Of a stretch of DNA of 41,768 nucleotides, positions 30,918 to 39,587 are shown one piece after another. Source of the DNA: DATBIS01 sp036556805 (GTDB taxonomy: Bacteria > Actinomycetota > UBA4738 > HRBIN12); NCBI GenBank assembly GCA_036556805.1, contig DATBIS010000066.1:1-41768 (forward strand), read 5' to 3'. The notes under the pieces were generated by a model, which did no database searches, was not told the origin of the DNA, and was given only the letters and a program-made list of their open reading frames with translations. Position numbers and translations under genes: made by a program. How positions within the stretch are numbered: position 1 is the stretch's first letter; every line of letters starts with the position of its first letter.

Positions 30918-31813
30918 ACCTCCGGCTCGGGACGCGTCGCTCGCGCCTCGCGATCGCGCAGGCGGAGGAGGTTCGCGCGCTCCTCGCCGAACGCGGCATC
31001 GACGCCGAGCTCGTGCCGATGTCGACGGCGGGTGACGAGGGCTCGAACCCGCAGGCGGCTCCCGCCGGACTCAAGGGCCTCTTCGTGGACACGATCGTCG
31101 AGGCGCTCGAGGAGGGGGAGATCGACGTCGCCGTGCACAGTGCGAAGGACCTGCCCTCCGAAGACGAGCCCGGGCTCCTGATCGCGGCCGTGCCGGTGCG
31201 CGCGGACCCCTTCGACGTGCTCTTGCTCCGATCCGAGACGCTGCCGGCCGGCGGCTTGATCGGCACGTCGTCGCTCCGCCGCCGGGCGCAGCTGCTGCGC
31301 TCGTTCCCGGGCGTGCGCGTCGAGAACATCCGTGGCAACGTCGACACGCGACTGCGCAAGCTCGACGAGGGCGAGGTCGACGCGCTGGTGCTCGCGGCGG
31401 CGGGGCTCGCTCGGCTCGGGGTGAAGCCGGAGCACGGCAGGGCGCTCTCGCTCGACCAGATGGTCCCGGCGCCGGGCCAGGGCGCGCTTGCGCTCCAAAC
31501 CCGTCAGGACGACGACGACACGGTCCGCGCGCTCGCGGTCCTCGACCATGTCGCGAGCCACGTCGCGCTCGAGGCCGAGCGATCGCTGATGTGGCGGCTC
31601 GGCGGCGGCTGTTCCCTGCCGCTCGGCGCCTATGCCGAGGCTGACGCCGAGCTCGTCCGGCTCACCGCGCTCGTCTCGAGCCCCGATGGGACGCGGGAGG
31701 CTCGCGTCGAGGTCGAGTCCGACTCCGCGGAAGGTGCGGCGAGCGCGGCCACGAAGGAGCTGCTCGACCAGGGCGCCGAGGAGATCCTCGCCGAGGTCGC
31801 GGAGACGGCGTGA
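30914..31813 (+). CDS. hemC: Hydroxymethylbilane synthase (porphobilinogen deaminase)
   Basis: HemC links four porphobilinogen units into hydroxymethylbilane. The 299-residue protein begins NLRLGTRRSRLAIAQA and has AVHSAKDLPS (catalytic Asp is the D of KDLPS), IGTSSLRRRAQL, ENIRGNVDTRLRKLD and GGGCSLPLGAYA, where Cys233 holds the dipyrromethane cofactor. The GTG start overlaps the hemA stop (GTGA), indicating coupled translation. It acts between HemB and HemD in the pathway. Confidence 0.97.
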   Translation: MNLRLGTRRSRLAIAQAEEVRALLAERGIDAELVPMSTAGDEGSNPQAAPAGLKGLFVDTIVEALEEGEIDVAVHSAKDLPSEDEPGLLIAAVPVRADPFDVLLLRSETLPAGGLIGTSSLRRRAQLLRSFPGVRVENIRGNVDTRLRKLDEGEVDALVLAAAGLARLGVKPEHGRALSLDQMVPAPGQGALALQTRQDDDDTVRALAVLDHVASHVALEAERSLMWRLGGGCSLPLGAYAEADAELVRLTALVSSPDGTREARVEVESDSAEGAASAATKELLDQGAEEILAEVAETA

Positions 31814-32571
31814 GGCGCCCGCTCCTGGGGCGCGTCGTGCTCGTCACGCGCGCGACCGACCCGAAGGATCCGCTCCCGCGGCTCCTCGAGCGCCGCGGAG
31901 CGCGCCCCCTCTCCGCGCCGTCGATCGAGTTGGTCCCGGCGCGCTCCGCGGCGCTCACCGGCGCACTCGGGCGGCTCGCCGCCGGCGAGTTCGCCTGGAT
32001 CGCGATCACGAGCCGGGCAACCATCGAGATGCTCACGGCGCGACTGGACTCCCCTCGCGACGTCCGAGCGAACGTCGCCGTGATCGGCGAAGGCACCGCC
32101 GAGGCCTGGCGCACCTGGAGCCGCCGCGAGCCGGACCTTCAGCCGCGCACGTTCACGACCGCCGCGCTCGTCCGGGCCTTCCCACGCGGCAGCGGCCGGG
32201 TGCTGTGCGCTCGGGCCGACATCGCTCCGGCCGGCCTCGAGGACGCGCTCGCCGTGAAGGGATGGACGCCCATGCGCGTCGACGCCTATCGCACGCGGTT
32301 CCCGCGCTCGCTGCCGGCTGCGGCGAGCGCCGCCCTTCGCAGGGGCGACGTCGACGCCATCACGTTCACGAGCGCCTCGACCGTGAGCGGCTTCCTCGGG
32401 GCGATCCGGACCGTGAAGGGCAACCCGAAGGTGGTCTGCATCGGGCCGGTCACCGCGCGCGAGGCTCGCGCACGCGGGTTGACGGTCGCCGCCGTCGCGA
32501 AACCGCATACGATGGAGGGACTCGTGGCCGCCCTCGAGCGTACGTTCACTCCGAGAGGCACCGATCGATGA
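31810..32571 (+). CDS. hemD: Uroporphyrinogen-III synthase
   Basis: HemD closes hydroxymethylbilane with inversion of ring D. The family is poorly conserved. The 253-residue product shows the two-lobed Rossmann-like pattern: GRVVLVTRATDPKDPLPRLL, AWIAITSRATIEML, VLCARADIAPAGLEDAL, then DAITFTSASTVSGFL and VVCIGPVTAREARARGL. GTG at 31810 overlaps the hemC stop by four bases, and its position between hemC and hemB confirms the call. No methyltransferase (siroheme) domain is fused, unlike in several other actinobacteria. Confidence 0.93.
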   Translation: MRRPLLGRVVLVTRATDPKDPLPRLLERRGARPLSAPSIELVPARSAALTGALGRLAAGEFAWIAITSRATIEMLTARLDSPRDVRANVAVIGEGTAEAWRTWSRREPDLQPRTFTTAALVRAFPRGSGRVLCARADIAPAGLEDALAVKGWTPMRVDAYRTRFPRSLPAAASAALRRGDVDAITFTSASTVSGFLGAIRTVKGNPKVVCIGPVTAREARARGLTVAAVAKPHTMEGLVAALERTFTPRGTDR

Positions 32572-33548
32572 GCCATCCACGGCAGCGACCTCGCCGGATG
32601 CGCCGTACCGCGGCGCTGCGATCGCTCGTGCGCGAGACCGACCTCTCGCCGCGCCACCTGATCGCGCCGCTCTTCGTGAAGGAGGGCATCGCGAGCCCGC
32701 TTCCCATCGAGTCGATGCCGGGTCAGCTCCAGCACACGCTCGAGTCGTTGCGGAAGGAGGCTCGCGAGATCGCTTCGCGAGGCGTGGTGGGCTTCATGCT
32801 CTTCGGGGTGCCCGAGCGGAAGGACGCCGAGGGAACCGAGGCGTGGAATCCCGACGGCGTCGCGCAACGCGCGCTCGGCGAGCTCCGCGATGAGCTCGGC
32901 GACGACCACGTCGTGATCGCCGACCTCTGCCTCGACGAGTACACCGACCACGGCCACTGCGGCGTGCTCGACGCCGACGGCAACGTCGACAACGACGAGA
33001 CACTCGAGCGATACCGCCGGATCGCGCTCGCCCAGGCTGAGGCCGGGGCCCAGCTCGTGGGGCCGAGCGGCATGATGGACGGCCAGGTCGCCGCGATCCG
33101 CGATGCGCTCGACGCCGCCGGCCGGGACGACGTCGGCATCCTCGCGTACGCGGCGAAGTTCGCGAGCTCCTTCTACGGGCCGTTCCGCGAGGCCGCCGAG
33201 TGCGCGCCGCGATTCGGCGACCGCACCGGCTACCAGATGGATCCCGCGAACGCCGACGAAGCGATCCGCGAGATCCGCGCCGACGTCGACGAGGGCGCCG
33301 ACCTCGTGATGGTGAAGCCCGCGCTCCCCTACCTTGACGTCATCCGCCGCGCGAAGGACGAGGTTCGGTTCCCGCTCGCCGCGTACCACGTGAGCGGCGA
33401 GTTCGCGATGGTGAAGGCCGCGGCCGCGAACGGCTGGCTCGACGAGCGCGCGGTCGTGCTCGAATCCCTCATGTCGATCCGCCGCGCCGGCGCCGACCTC
33501 GTCCTGACCTACCACGCGAAGGACGCGGCCGAGTGGCTCGCCGAGTGA
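32568..33548 (+). CDS. hemB: Delta-aminolevulinic acid dehydratase (porphobilinogen synthase)
   Basis: HemB condenses two 5-aminolevulinate molecules to porphobilinogen. The 326-residue protein has both active-site lysines: Lys197 in YAAKFASSFYGPF and Lys250 in VMVKPALPYLD (Schiff base). The metal loop reads LCLDEYTDHGHCG, in which one of the three cysteines of the classic zinc site is aspartate. It is thus between the zinc (three Cys) and magnesium (Asp-rich) types, as I recall from other actinobacteria. Its ATG overlaps the hemD stop. A GNAT gene follows after one base. Confidence 0.97.
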   Translation: MSHPRQRPRRMRRTAALRSLVRETDLSPRHLIAPLFVKEGIASPLPIESMPGQLQHTLESLRKEAREIASRGVVGFMLFGVPERKDAEGTEAWNPDGVAQRALGELRDELGDDHVVIADLCLDEYTDHGHCGVLDADGNVDNDETLERYRRIALAQAEAGAQLVGPSGMMDGQVAAIRDALDAAGRDDVGILAYAAKFASSFYGPFREAAECAPRFGDRTGYQMDPANADEAIREIRADVDEGADLVMVKPALPYLDVIRRAKDEVRFPLAAYHVSGEFAMVKAAAANGWLDERAVVLESLMSIRRAGADLVLTYHAKDAAEWLAE

Positions 33549-33549
33549 C

Positions 33550-33984
33550 GTGACCCTCACGGTTCGCGAGGCCGGCGAAGACGATCTCGCCGCGGTCGCG
33601 CGACTCCTCGAGGCGTTGCACGACCCGCCCACCGTGCTCGCGGACGCCGCCGTCTGGCGCGAGATCATGGCTCAACCCAACCGCACCGTTCTGCTCGCCG
33701 AGCTCGACGGCGAGCCTGCCGGCACCGCCGACCTCATGGTGCTCCCGAACATCACGAACGGCGCGCTCCCTCGGGTGAACGTCGAGAACGTGGCGGTGGC
33801 GCCGTGGTGCCGGCGGCGCGGCGTCGGCCGCGCGCTGATGGCCGAGGTCGAACGCCGCGCGGTCGAAGCGGGCTGCTACAAGATCATGCTGATGTCGGCG
33901 CTGCACCGGGACGGCGCACACCGCTTCTACCAAGAGATCGGCTACGAGCGCGTGGCCGAGGGGTATCGCCGCTCGCTCGTCTGA
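33550..33984 (+). CDS. GNAT family N-acetyltransferase
   Basis: The 144-residue protein has the GNAT fold. The acetyl-CoA pyrophosphate loop is seen in VAPWCRRRGVGRALMAEVERRA (positions about 86-107, RRGVGRAL), and the late strand and helix in GAHRFYQEIGYERVAEGY. The N-terminal REAGEDDLAAVARLLEAL is standard. GTG at 33550 starts one base after the hemB stop, so the gene is carried on the heme operon message, probably without a functional link to heme. The substrate is unknown. Confidence 0.9.
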   Translation: MTLTVREAGEDDLAAVARLLEALHDPPTVLADAAVWREIMAQPNRTVLLAELDGEPAGTADLMVLPNITNGALPRVNVENVAVAPWCRRRGVGRALMAEVERRAVEAGCYKIMLMSALHRDGAHRFYQEIGYERVAEGYRRSLV

Positions 33985-34008
33985 GGCGGCGCCGGGAGGA
34001 TCGCGAGC

Positions 34009-34788
34009 GTGTTCACCGTCGAACAGCGAGATGCCCTTCGCGAGCGCGTCCTTGCGCTGGGACGCGACGACGACCGCGTCGTCGCCGGGGCGATCGTGGG
34101 ATCGCTCGCCGTGGACGCCGGCGACCGCTTCTCCGATCTGGACCTGACGTTCGGGATCGCGGACTCAATTCCTGTCTCCGAGGTACTCGACGACTGGAGC
34201 ACCAGGCTGGTCGACGAGCTCGACGCCGTGCACCTCGTCGACCTGCAGCGGGAACCGACGACGTATCGCGTCTTCCTCCTGCCCGACGCGCTGCAGCTCG
34301 ACCTTTCGATGACGCCCGAGACCGAGTTCCGTCCCGCCGGGCCGCGATTCCGACTCCTGTTCGGCACGACTGCTCCCGGTGAGAGCCGGGCAACGACGAA
34401 AGCCGGAGGCCTGTTCATTGCGACGCCGTCGAGTCCCGAGGAGGTCTTCGGCTGGGGTGTCATCTACGCGCTCCACGCTCGCGCCTGTATCGAGCGAGGA
34501 CGCGTCTGGCAGGCGGAGCACTACGTGGGCGCCGTGCGCGACCACGCGCTCGCGCTCGCCTGCCTGCGGGAGGGAGTCATCGCGGTGCAGGCCCGCGGCT
34601 ACGACGACCTCTCAGCGGACACCCGTGATCGCTTCCGCGACACGCACGTCGGCGCCCTGGAAGAAGACGCGCTGCGTGCGGTGTTGGCGTCGAGCGTTCG
34701 ATCGCTCCTTCTGGAGGGGAGGGAGGCGGAGATCCCGCACGCTCACGTCGTTTCCGAGCGGCTCGCGGAGCTCGCCGAAAGACCATGA
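34009..34788 (+). CDS. Nucleotidyltransferase-like protein
   Basis: The 259-residue protein carries the minimal nucleotidyltransferase pattern: helix-forming start, IVGSLAVDAGDRFSDLDLTF (GS...DxD, metal-binding aspartates) and a third acidic strand LQLDLSM near residue 100. A helical C-terminal half follows (VFGWGVIYALHARACIERG, YVGAVRDHALALACLREG). The layout resembles aminoglycoside or small-molecule nucleotidyltransferases, but no resistance role can be claimed. GTG at 34009 has a GGGAGGA site about eight bases upstream. It is 24 bases after the GNAT gene and may be the last gene of the hem transcript. A small CCGGG/CCCGG hairpin follows near 34791. Confidence 0.82.
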   Translation: MFTVEQRDALRERVLALGRDDDRVVAGAIVGSLAVDAGDRFSDLDLTFGIADSIPVSEVLDDWSTRLVDELDAVHLVDLQREPTTYRVFLLPDALQLDLSMTPETEFRPAGPRFRLLFGTTAPGESRATTKAGGLFIATPSSPEEVFGWGVIYALHARACIERGRVWQAEHYVGAVRDHALALACLREGVIAVQARGYDDLSADTRDRFRDTHVGALEEDALRAVLASSVRSLLLEGREAEIPHAHVVSERLAELAERP

Positions 34789-34819
34789 CCGGGCCGAAAC
34801 CCGGGCGCGTCTCTGAGGC

Positions 34820-35488
34820 TTAGACCGGGACGGGTTCGCCGAGATTGCGCTCGATGAACGCCATAACGCGGTCCCACGCGACGCCCGCCGCCTCGGCGTC
34901 GTAGGACTCTCTCGCGTCGTTCATGAACGCGTGGTGGGCTCCCTCGTACCGATGCACCTCACTGCCGTTCGCCTTCGCGGCAAGCTTCTCGCCGAGCGCA
35001 TCGAGCGCGGCAGGCTCGAACCGGTCCTCGGTGCCGAAGTGGGCCTGCACTGGGCAGAGGGGCTCGCCCTCCTCACACGACCCGTAGAAGACGATCGACG
35101 CGTCGAGCCGGTCGTCGGTGCAGGCGAGCTGCCACGCGAGCGAGCCGCCCATGCAGAACCCCATGACGCCCACGGCCGCTGCCTCGAGGTTCCGGACGTG
35201 GGCGACGCAGTGACGGAGGTCGTCGAGCGCGGCAGGGCGGTCGAGCTCCATCGCGCGCTTCTTCGCGTCGTCGGGCTCCTCGATCGCGCCGCCTCGATAC
35301 AGATCCGGCGCGATCGCGACGTACCCCACCGACCCCAGTCGATGCACGAACGACTCGATGTTGCCGTTCAGCCCCCAGTACTCCTGGACCACGATCATCG
35401 CGCCGCCGGGCGGGAAACCGTCGGGCACGCCCAGCACCGCCGGCAGCGGGCTGCCGGCCCCCCCGATCGTCACTCGCCGCACACGCAT
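34820..35488 (-). CDS. Dienelactone hydrolase family protein
   Basis: The 222-residue alpha/beta-hydrolase shows the family's cysteine triad: Cys in VMGFCMGGSLA (nucleophile), Asp in FGTEDRF and His in YEGAHHAFMND. The early strand MIVVQEYWGLNGNIESFV (with the conserved Glu) and YVAIAPDLYRGG are also typical of carboxymethylenebutenolidase relatives. No other aromatic-degradation genes are nearby, so a general hydrolase role is more likely than chlorocatechol breakdown. The open frame extends upstream, but ATG 35488 is preceded at eight bases by TAGGAT. It is divergent from hemL. Confidence 0.92.
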   Translation of the reverse strand: MRVRRVTIGGAGSPLPAVLGVPDGFPPGGAMIVVQEYWGLNGNIESFVHRLGSVGYVAIAPDLYRGGAIEEPDDAKKRAMELDRPAALDDLRHCVAHVRNLEAAAVGVMGFCMGGSLAWQLACTDDRLDASIVFYGSCEEGEPLCPVQAHFGTEDRFEPAALDALGEKLAAKANGSEVHRYEGAHHAFMNDARESYDAEAAGVAWDRVMAFIERNLGEPVPV

Positions 35489-35496
35489 GGCCGGGC

Positions 35497-35502
35497 ATCC
35501 TA
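35497..35502 (-). promoter_or_regulatory. -10 element (TAGGAT) for dienelactone hydrolase
   Basis: TAGGAT ends eight bases before the ATG at 35488 on the minus strand, within the 37-base divergent gap to hemL. Confidence 0.4.
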
Positions 35503-35512
35503 TCGGTCCAGC

Positions 35513-35518
35513 TACCCT
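35513..35518 (+). promoter_or_regulatory. -10 element (TACCCT) for hemL
   Basis: TACCCT ends seven bases before the GTG at 35526 and supports that start codon over longer alternatives. Confidence 0.4.
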
Positions 35519-35525
35519 GTCCGCC

Positions 35526-36800
35526 GTGACGAGATCCGATGACCTCTTTCGAAGGGCGGTGGAGCTCATCCCCGGCGGCGTGAGCTCGCCCGTCCGAGCC
35601 TTCGGCGCCGTCGGAGGCACGCCGCGCTTCGTCGAACGCGGCGAGGGCGCCTACCTGATCGACGTCGAAGGCAACCGCTACGTGGACCTCGTGCAGTCGT
35701 GGGGAGCGCTGCTGTTCGGGCACGCGCGCGAGGAGATCGTGCGCGCCGCGATCGAGGCGGCCGAACGCGGAACCTCGTTCGGCGCGCCGACCGAGCTCGA
35801 GGTCGAGCTCGCCGCACGGGTCGTCGACGCCGTCCGCAGCGTCGAGCTGGTTCGCCTGGTGTCGAGCGGGACCGAGGCCGCGATGAGCGCGGTGCGGCTC
35901 GCGCGTGGGTTCACCGGTCGCGACGTCGTCGTGAAGTTCGAGGGCTGCTACCACGGCCATTCGGATCCCCTGCTCGCGAAGGGCTCCGGGTCGGGGGCCG
36001 CGACGTTCGGCATCCCCGGCTCGCCCGGCGTGACCGAGGGCGAAGCGCGCGACACGATGACGGTCGCGTTCAACGACCTCGAGGGCGCGCGCGAGCTGAT
36101 CACACGCCGCGGTGAGGAGATCGCCTGCGTGATCGTCGAACCGGTGGCAGCGAACATGGGCGTCGTGCCGCCCGAGCCCGGCTTCCTCGAGGGCCTTCGC
36201 GAGCTCTGCACCGAGACCGGCGCGTTGCTGATCCTCGACGAGGTCATCACGGGCTTTCGGATCGCGTACGGCGGAGCGCAATCCTTCTACGGGGTCGAGC
36301 CCGACCTCACCGTGCTCGGCAAGGTGATGGGGGGAGGGTTCCCGTGCGCGGCCTTCGGCGGACTCCGCGATGTCATGGGCGCGCTCGCTCCGGACGGGCC
36401 CGTGTACCAGGCCGGGACGCTCAGCGGAAACCCGGTGGCCGTCGCCGCCGGCATCGCGGCGCTGGATCTCGCGCGCGAGACCGACCCGTACGCGCAGCTC
36501 GAGAAGACGGCGGAGGAGCTCACGGCGGGGCTCGGCGAGGCGTTTGCCCGGTCGGGCGTTCCGGCGACGACCAACCGCGCCGGCTCGCTCTTCTCCGTGT
36601 TCTTCACACCGGAGCCCGTGCGCGACTTCGCCGGCGCGAAGGCCGCCGATCACGAGCGGTACGCGCGCTTCTTCCACCACCTGCTCGACCGTGGCGTCTA
36701 CCTGCCGCCGTCCGGCTACGAGCTCTGGACCCTCGGGGCGGCGCACGGACCGGCCGAGGTCGAGCACGTCCTCGAGGCCGCCGGGTCCTTCGCGGGATGA
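35526..36800 (+). CDS. hemL: Glutamate-1-semialdehyde 2,1-aminomutase
   Basis: HemL isomerises glutamate-1-semialdehyde to 5-aminolevulinate, completing the C5 route begun by HemA. The 424-residue PLP enzyme has the family signatures IPGGVSSPVRAFGAVGGTP, LVSSGTEAAMSAVRLARG, FEGCYHGHSD, LLILDEVITGFR and the PLP lysine in TVLGKVMGGGFP (Lys266), followed by YQAGTLSGNPVA. GTG 35526 gives the standard N-terminus TRSDDLFRRA. It is about 2 kb from hemACDB and has its own promoter. The next gene overlaps by four bases. Confidence 0.97.
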   Translation: MTRSDDLFRRAVELIPGGVSSPVRAFGAVGGTPRFVERGEGAYLIDVEGNRYVDLVQSWGALLFGHAREEIVRAAIEAAERGTSFGAPTELEVELAARVVDAVRSVELVRLVSSGTEAAMSAVRLARGFTGRDVVVKFEGCYHGHSDPLLAKGSGSGAATFGIPGSPGVTEGEARDTMTVAFNDLEGARELITRRGEEIACVIVEPVAANMGVVPPEPGFLEGLRELCTETGALLILDEVITGFRIAYGGAQSFYGVEPDLTVLGKVMGGGFPCAAFGGLRDVMGALAPDGPVYQAGTLSGNPVAVAAGIAALDLARETDPYAQLEKTAEELTAGLGEAFARSGVPATTNRAGSLFSVFFTPEPVRDFAGAKAADHERYARFFHHLLDRGVYLPPSGYELWTLGAAHGPAEVEHVLEAAGSFAG

Positions 36801-37789
36801 CGTACCCGAAGATCGAGCTGCACGTGCACCTCGAGGGGTCCGTGCGACCGCGCCGGCTGCTCGAGATCGCGAAGCGCAACGGCGTCGCGCTCCCCGCCGA
36901 CACCGAGGAGGAGCTCGCGAAGCTCTACCGGTTCCGCGACTTCGCGCACTTCATCGAGATCTGGATCATGACGTCACAGGTGATCCGCGCCGAACGCGAC
37001 TTCCGCGAGATCGTCGTGGACTACGCCGGGGAGGCGGCGGCGCACGGCGCCGTGTACGTCGAGGGGATCTTCTCGCCGGCCGAACGCGTGAAGTACGGCG
37101 TGACCTGGGACGAGGCGTTCTCGGGCGCGTGCGACGGCGTGCAGGAGGCGAAGGAGCGGTTCGACGTGACCGTGCGCCTCACGCCGGACATCCCGCGGGA
37201 CCTGGAGATCACCGACCCTCATGAGGGCGCCGAGCGCACCGTCACCTACGCGTCGAAGTACCGCGAGCGGGGCGTGGTTGGCGTCGGGCTCGGTGGTTTG
37301 GAGAAGTTCCCACCCGAACCGTTCGCGGCGACCTTCCGCCGGGCGAAGGACGAGGGCCTGGGCTCGGTCCCGCACGCCGGCGAGGTGGAGGGGCCGGCCT
37401 CGATCCGCGGCGCGCTCGATGCTCTGGGGGCCGACCGGATCCGCCACGGGATCCGGGCGATCGAGGACCCCGAGCTCCTCGCGGAGCTCGCGGAGCGCGA
37501 GATCGTGCTGGACGTGTGCCCAACGTCCAACGTGCGAACGGGCGCGGTGGCCTCGATCGAGGAGCATCCGCTCCCGAACCTGCTGGAGGCCGGCGTGCGC
37601 TGCACGCTCAACACCGACGACCCCGCGATGTTCGGGACCGACCTCGGGCGCGAGCACGAGGTCGCGGCGGGTCTCGGCGTGTCACCCCGGCTGCTCTTCG
37701 AGGCGGGGGTCGCGGGCGCGCTCTGCGGCGACGCGGAGCGCGCCCGCCTCAGCACCATCGCTCAGACCTTCGACTGGTCGAAGGTCTGA
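36797..37789 (+). CDS. add: Adenosine deaminase family protein
   Basis: The 330-residue zinc enzyme of the amidohydrolase superfamily has ELHVHLEGSVRP (His9 and His11 bind zinc), SVPHAGEVEGP (His and catalytic Glu), RIRHGIRAI, LDVCPTSNVRTG and LNTDDPAMFG (zinc Asp), as in adenosine deaminases. The VVGVGLGGLEKFPP segment resembles that of actinobacterial members, some of which act on aminodeoxyfutalosine in menaquinone synthesis, so either substrate is possible. Its ATG overlaps the hemL stop (ATGA), hence it is translated with hemL, although no metabolic link is evident. Confidence 0.93.
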   Translation: MTYPKIELHVHLEGSVRPRRLLEIAKRNGVALPADTEEELAKLYRFRDFAHFIEIWIMTSQVIRAERDFREIVVDYAGEAAAHGAVYVEGIFSPAERVKYGVTWDEAFSGACDGVQEAKERFDVTVRLTPDIPRDLEITDPHEGAERTVTYASKYRERGVVGVGLGGLEKFPPEPFAATFRRAKDEGLGSVPHAGEVEGPASIRGALDALGADRIRHGIRAIEDPELLAELAEREIVLDVCPTSNVRTGAVASIEEHPLPNLLEAGVRCTLNTDDPAMFGTDLGREHEVAAGLGVSPRLLFEAGVAGALCGDAERARLSTIAQTFDWSKV

Positions 37790-37797
37790 GCGACTCG

Positions 37798-38238
37798 TCA
37801 GGCGTACTCGACGGTGGGGCCGAGGACGAGATCCGCGTCCAGCTCCAGACCCACGCAGATCGTGCCGCAGACCGTCCCGTCGCTCGCACGCACCGGGGAG
37901 ACCCAGCACCGGAGCGGCAGGGCATCGCCGTCGAGCTCGAAGCTCGATGCGCCGCCGTCGAGCGCCTGAAGGTGCGCCTCCACCACGTCGCCGTCGATCC
38001 CGAACGCGTCGAAGATGTCGGGCGACCCGACGAGCTCGCCGATGCGGCTCGTCCCGGGTACCGAGGTGAAGCGGAGCGCCGCGTCGGTCGTCCAGAGGAC
38101 GCTCGGGAACCGGTCCGTTCCGACCACACGTCGTGCGGTCGCGGCGGGTTCGAGCGGGGCGGGCCGCTCGGGTTCCTTCTTGGGCGGAGTCCACGCCGGC
38201 ACCGTGTCGGTGATGCCGAAGAGTTCCCACTGTCTCAT
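37798..38238 (-). CDS. PAS-domain-like protein
   Basis: The 146-residue protein has a Pro/Glu-rich start (ITDTVPAWTPPKKEPERP) and then about 110 residues with a PAS-like order: SVLWTTDAALRFTSVPG, GSPDIFDAFGIDGDVVEAHL, SSFELDGDALPLRCWVSPVR and GTVCGTICVGLELD. The match to PAS folds (sensing or partner binding) is by pattern only. There is no output domain, so it would have to work with another protein. ATG 38238 follows a GAGGGGG site with good spacing. It is convergent with the adenosine deaminase gene. A 173-base gap separates it from the methyltransferase gene upstream; apart from that ribosome-binding site and a GGCC-CTTC-GGCC hairpin I see nothing in the gap. Confidence 0.72.
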   Translation of the reverse strand: MRQWELFGITDTVPAWTPPKKEPERPAPLEPAATARRVVGTDRFPSVLWTTDAALRFTSVPGTSRIGELVGSPDIFDAFGIDGDVVEAHLQALDGGASSFELDGDALPLRCWVSPVRASDGTVCGTICVGLELDADLVLGPTVEYA

Positions 38239-38411
38239 GCAAGATCCCCCTCGAGAGACGCGGTCTCCCCCATGATCGGCATTTCCGATCACCCGGGGCA
38301 TCGGCACAACGGTGGTTTCCGCCGAGGATCGACCGTCCGTCCCGCATCCGATCCCCCGGCCGGCCGGAGCTAGGCCCTTCGGCCCAGGCGGGCTGCGTTC
38401 GGCTCGGCGGC

Positions 38412-39485
38412 TCAGGGCCGCAACAGGTACAGGCGGAACACGTCGTGCTCGATGGGCAAGACCTCGAAGTCGCTGAACCCGGCCTCGAGCGCGTACCCCG
38501 CGAGCGTGTCGGGGCGCATCACCGCGCCGGTGCCGGCCGACGGTGGATCCGACAGCCCCGCGGGGAGGCAGTCGAACACGCTCCACCCGTAGTTGTACGC
38601 CTCCTGATCGTCGGGTTCGCCCGTGAACGTCTCGCGCGTGCGCTCGTCCACCACGAGCATCGCGCCGTCGTCGACGAGCGCATGTCGAACGCTCGCGAGC
38701 ACCTCGACGGGCCTCGCCATGTCGTGGACGCACTCGAACGCCGTCGCGAAGTCGACCCGCCCTCCCAGCTCGGCGGCGTTCACCGCGTGGAACCGCACGC
38801 GCTCCGAGAGGCCGGCCTCGGCCGCGTTCTGCCTCGCGTGCTCCACCGAGACCTCGTCGCTGTCGAGCCCGTCGACGGTGACGAGCGGGTAGGCCCGCGC
38901 CATGGCGATCGACGACCAGCCGGCGCCGCAGCCCACGTCGGCGATCCGCGCACCCGGTGCGGCCGACAGGCGCGCGTGGACGTCGGGGATCGCCGGGAGC
39001 CACTCGTTCGGCAGCGTCGTGAGGAACAGGGGCCGGTTCGCCCCGCCCTGGCCGACGACGCTCTCGGCGCCGTACGCCTCGTAGGGGATGCCGACGCCGG
39101 TGCGGAACGCGTCGACCACGAGGTCGATGACGGTGCGAAGGCTCATGAGCTGCTGGATGCCCGATCCGACGTACGAGAGGGAGTCGCGATCGAGCAGGGC
39201 CTCCGCGTGTCCGGCCGGCAGGGAGAACCTCGGCGAGCCCTTGCCCGAAACGTCGGCGACGAGGATCGCGCGCGTCGCCTGCTGTTCGAGCCACTCCCGC
39301 GCGTAGCGCTCCGCGATGCCGGCGTGTTCGGCAAGCTCCGAGCTGGTCGACGGACCGTGATCGACGAGTGCCTGGTACAGCCCGAGCCGAAGCCCCAGGT
39401 ACCCGGAGAGCACGTCGAAGTATCCGAGCGCCGATCCGAAGGCCCGTTCGGCGAAGGCGTCTCGCTCCGCGTCGTGGTCGCTCAC
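38412..39485 (-). CDS. Class I SAM-dependent methyltransferase with N-terminal winged helix
   Basis: The 357-residue protein has an N-terminal dimerisation and winged-helix part (LRLGLYQALVDHGPSTSSEL, then RYAREWLEQQA) like O-methyltransferases of secondary metabolism. The Rossmann methyltransferase domain has motif I ARIADVGCGAGWSSIAMARA, the acidic VDGLDSDE, ATAFECVHDM and a late GFSDFEVLPI strand. Mycobacterial relatives of this layout are common, but the acceptor substrate is unknown. GTG 39485 follows a TAGGCT element by six bases. It is divergent from msrA. Confidence 0.9.
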   Translation of the reverse strand: MSDHDAERDAFAERAFGSALGYFDVLSGYLGLRLGLYQALVDHGPSTSSELAEHAGIAERYAREWLEQQATRAILVADVSGKGSPRFSLPAGHAEALLDRDSLSYVGSGIQQLMSLRTVIDLVVDAFRTGVGIPYEAYGAESVVGQGGANRPLFLTTLPNEWLPAIPDVHARLSAAPGARIADVGCGAGWSSIAMARAYPLVTVDGLDSDEVSVEHARQNAAEAGLSERVRFHAVNAAELGGRVDFATAFECVHDMARPVEVLASVRHALVDDGAMLVVDERTRETFTGEPDDQEAYNYGWSVFDCLPAGLSDPPSAGTGAVMRPDTLAGYALEAGFSDFEVLPIEHDVFRLYLLRP

Positions 39486-39491
39486 GGCGGG

Positions 39492-39497
39492 AGCCTA
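39492..39497 (-). promoter_or_regulatory. -10 element (TAGGCT) for methyltransferase
   Basis: TAGGCT ends six bases before the GTG at 39485 on the minus strand, supporting a leaderless GTG start. Confidence 0.45.
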
Positions 39498-39587
39498 GCG
39501 GGCGGCCGCCGTGGGACGCCAGCGGCTGCTGGGTGCAACGCCGAGGCACCTCGGTGAGACGATGGAGCAGACGAGCAAGGAGGAGCG

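Noticed and set aside
34009..34788. Aminoglycoside-resistance nucleotidyltransferase
   Set aside because: Only the general GS...DxD pattern is visible. The protein lacks enough similarity to a named resistance enzyme to claim that function.
34791..34806. Hairpin CCGGG/CCCGG after the nucleotidyltransferase gene as a terminator
   Set aside because: The stem is short and there is no T-tract, so it is not listed as a terminator.
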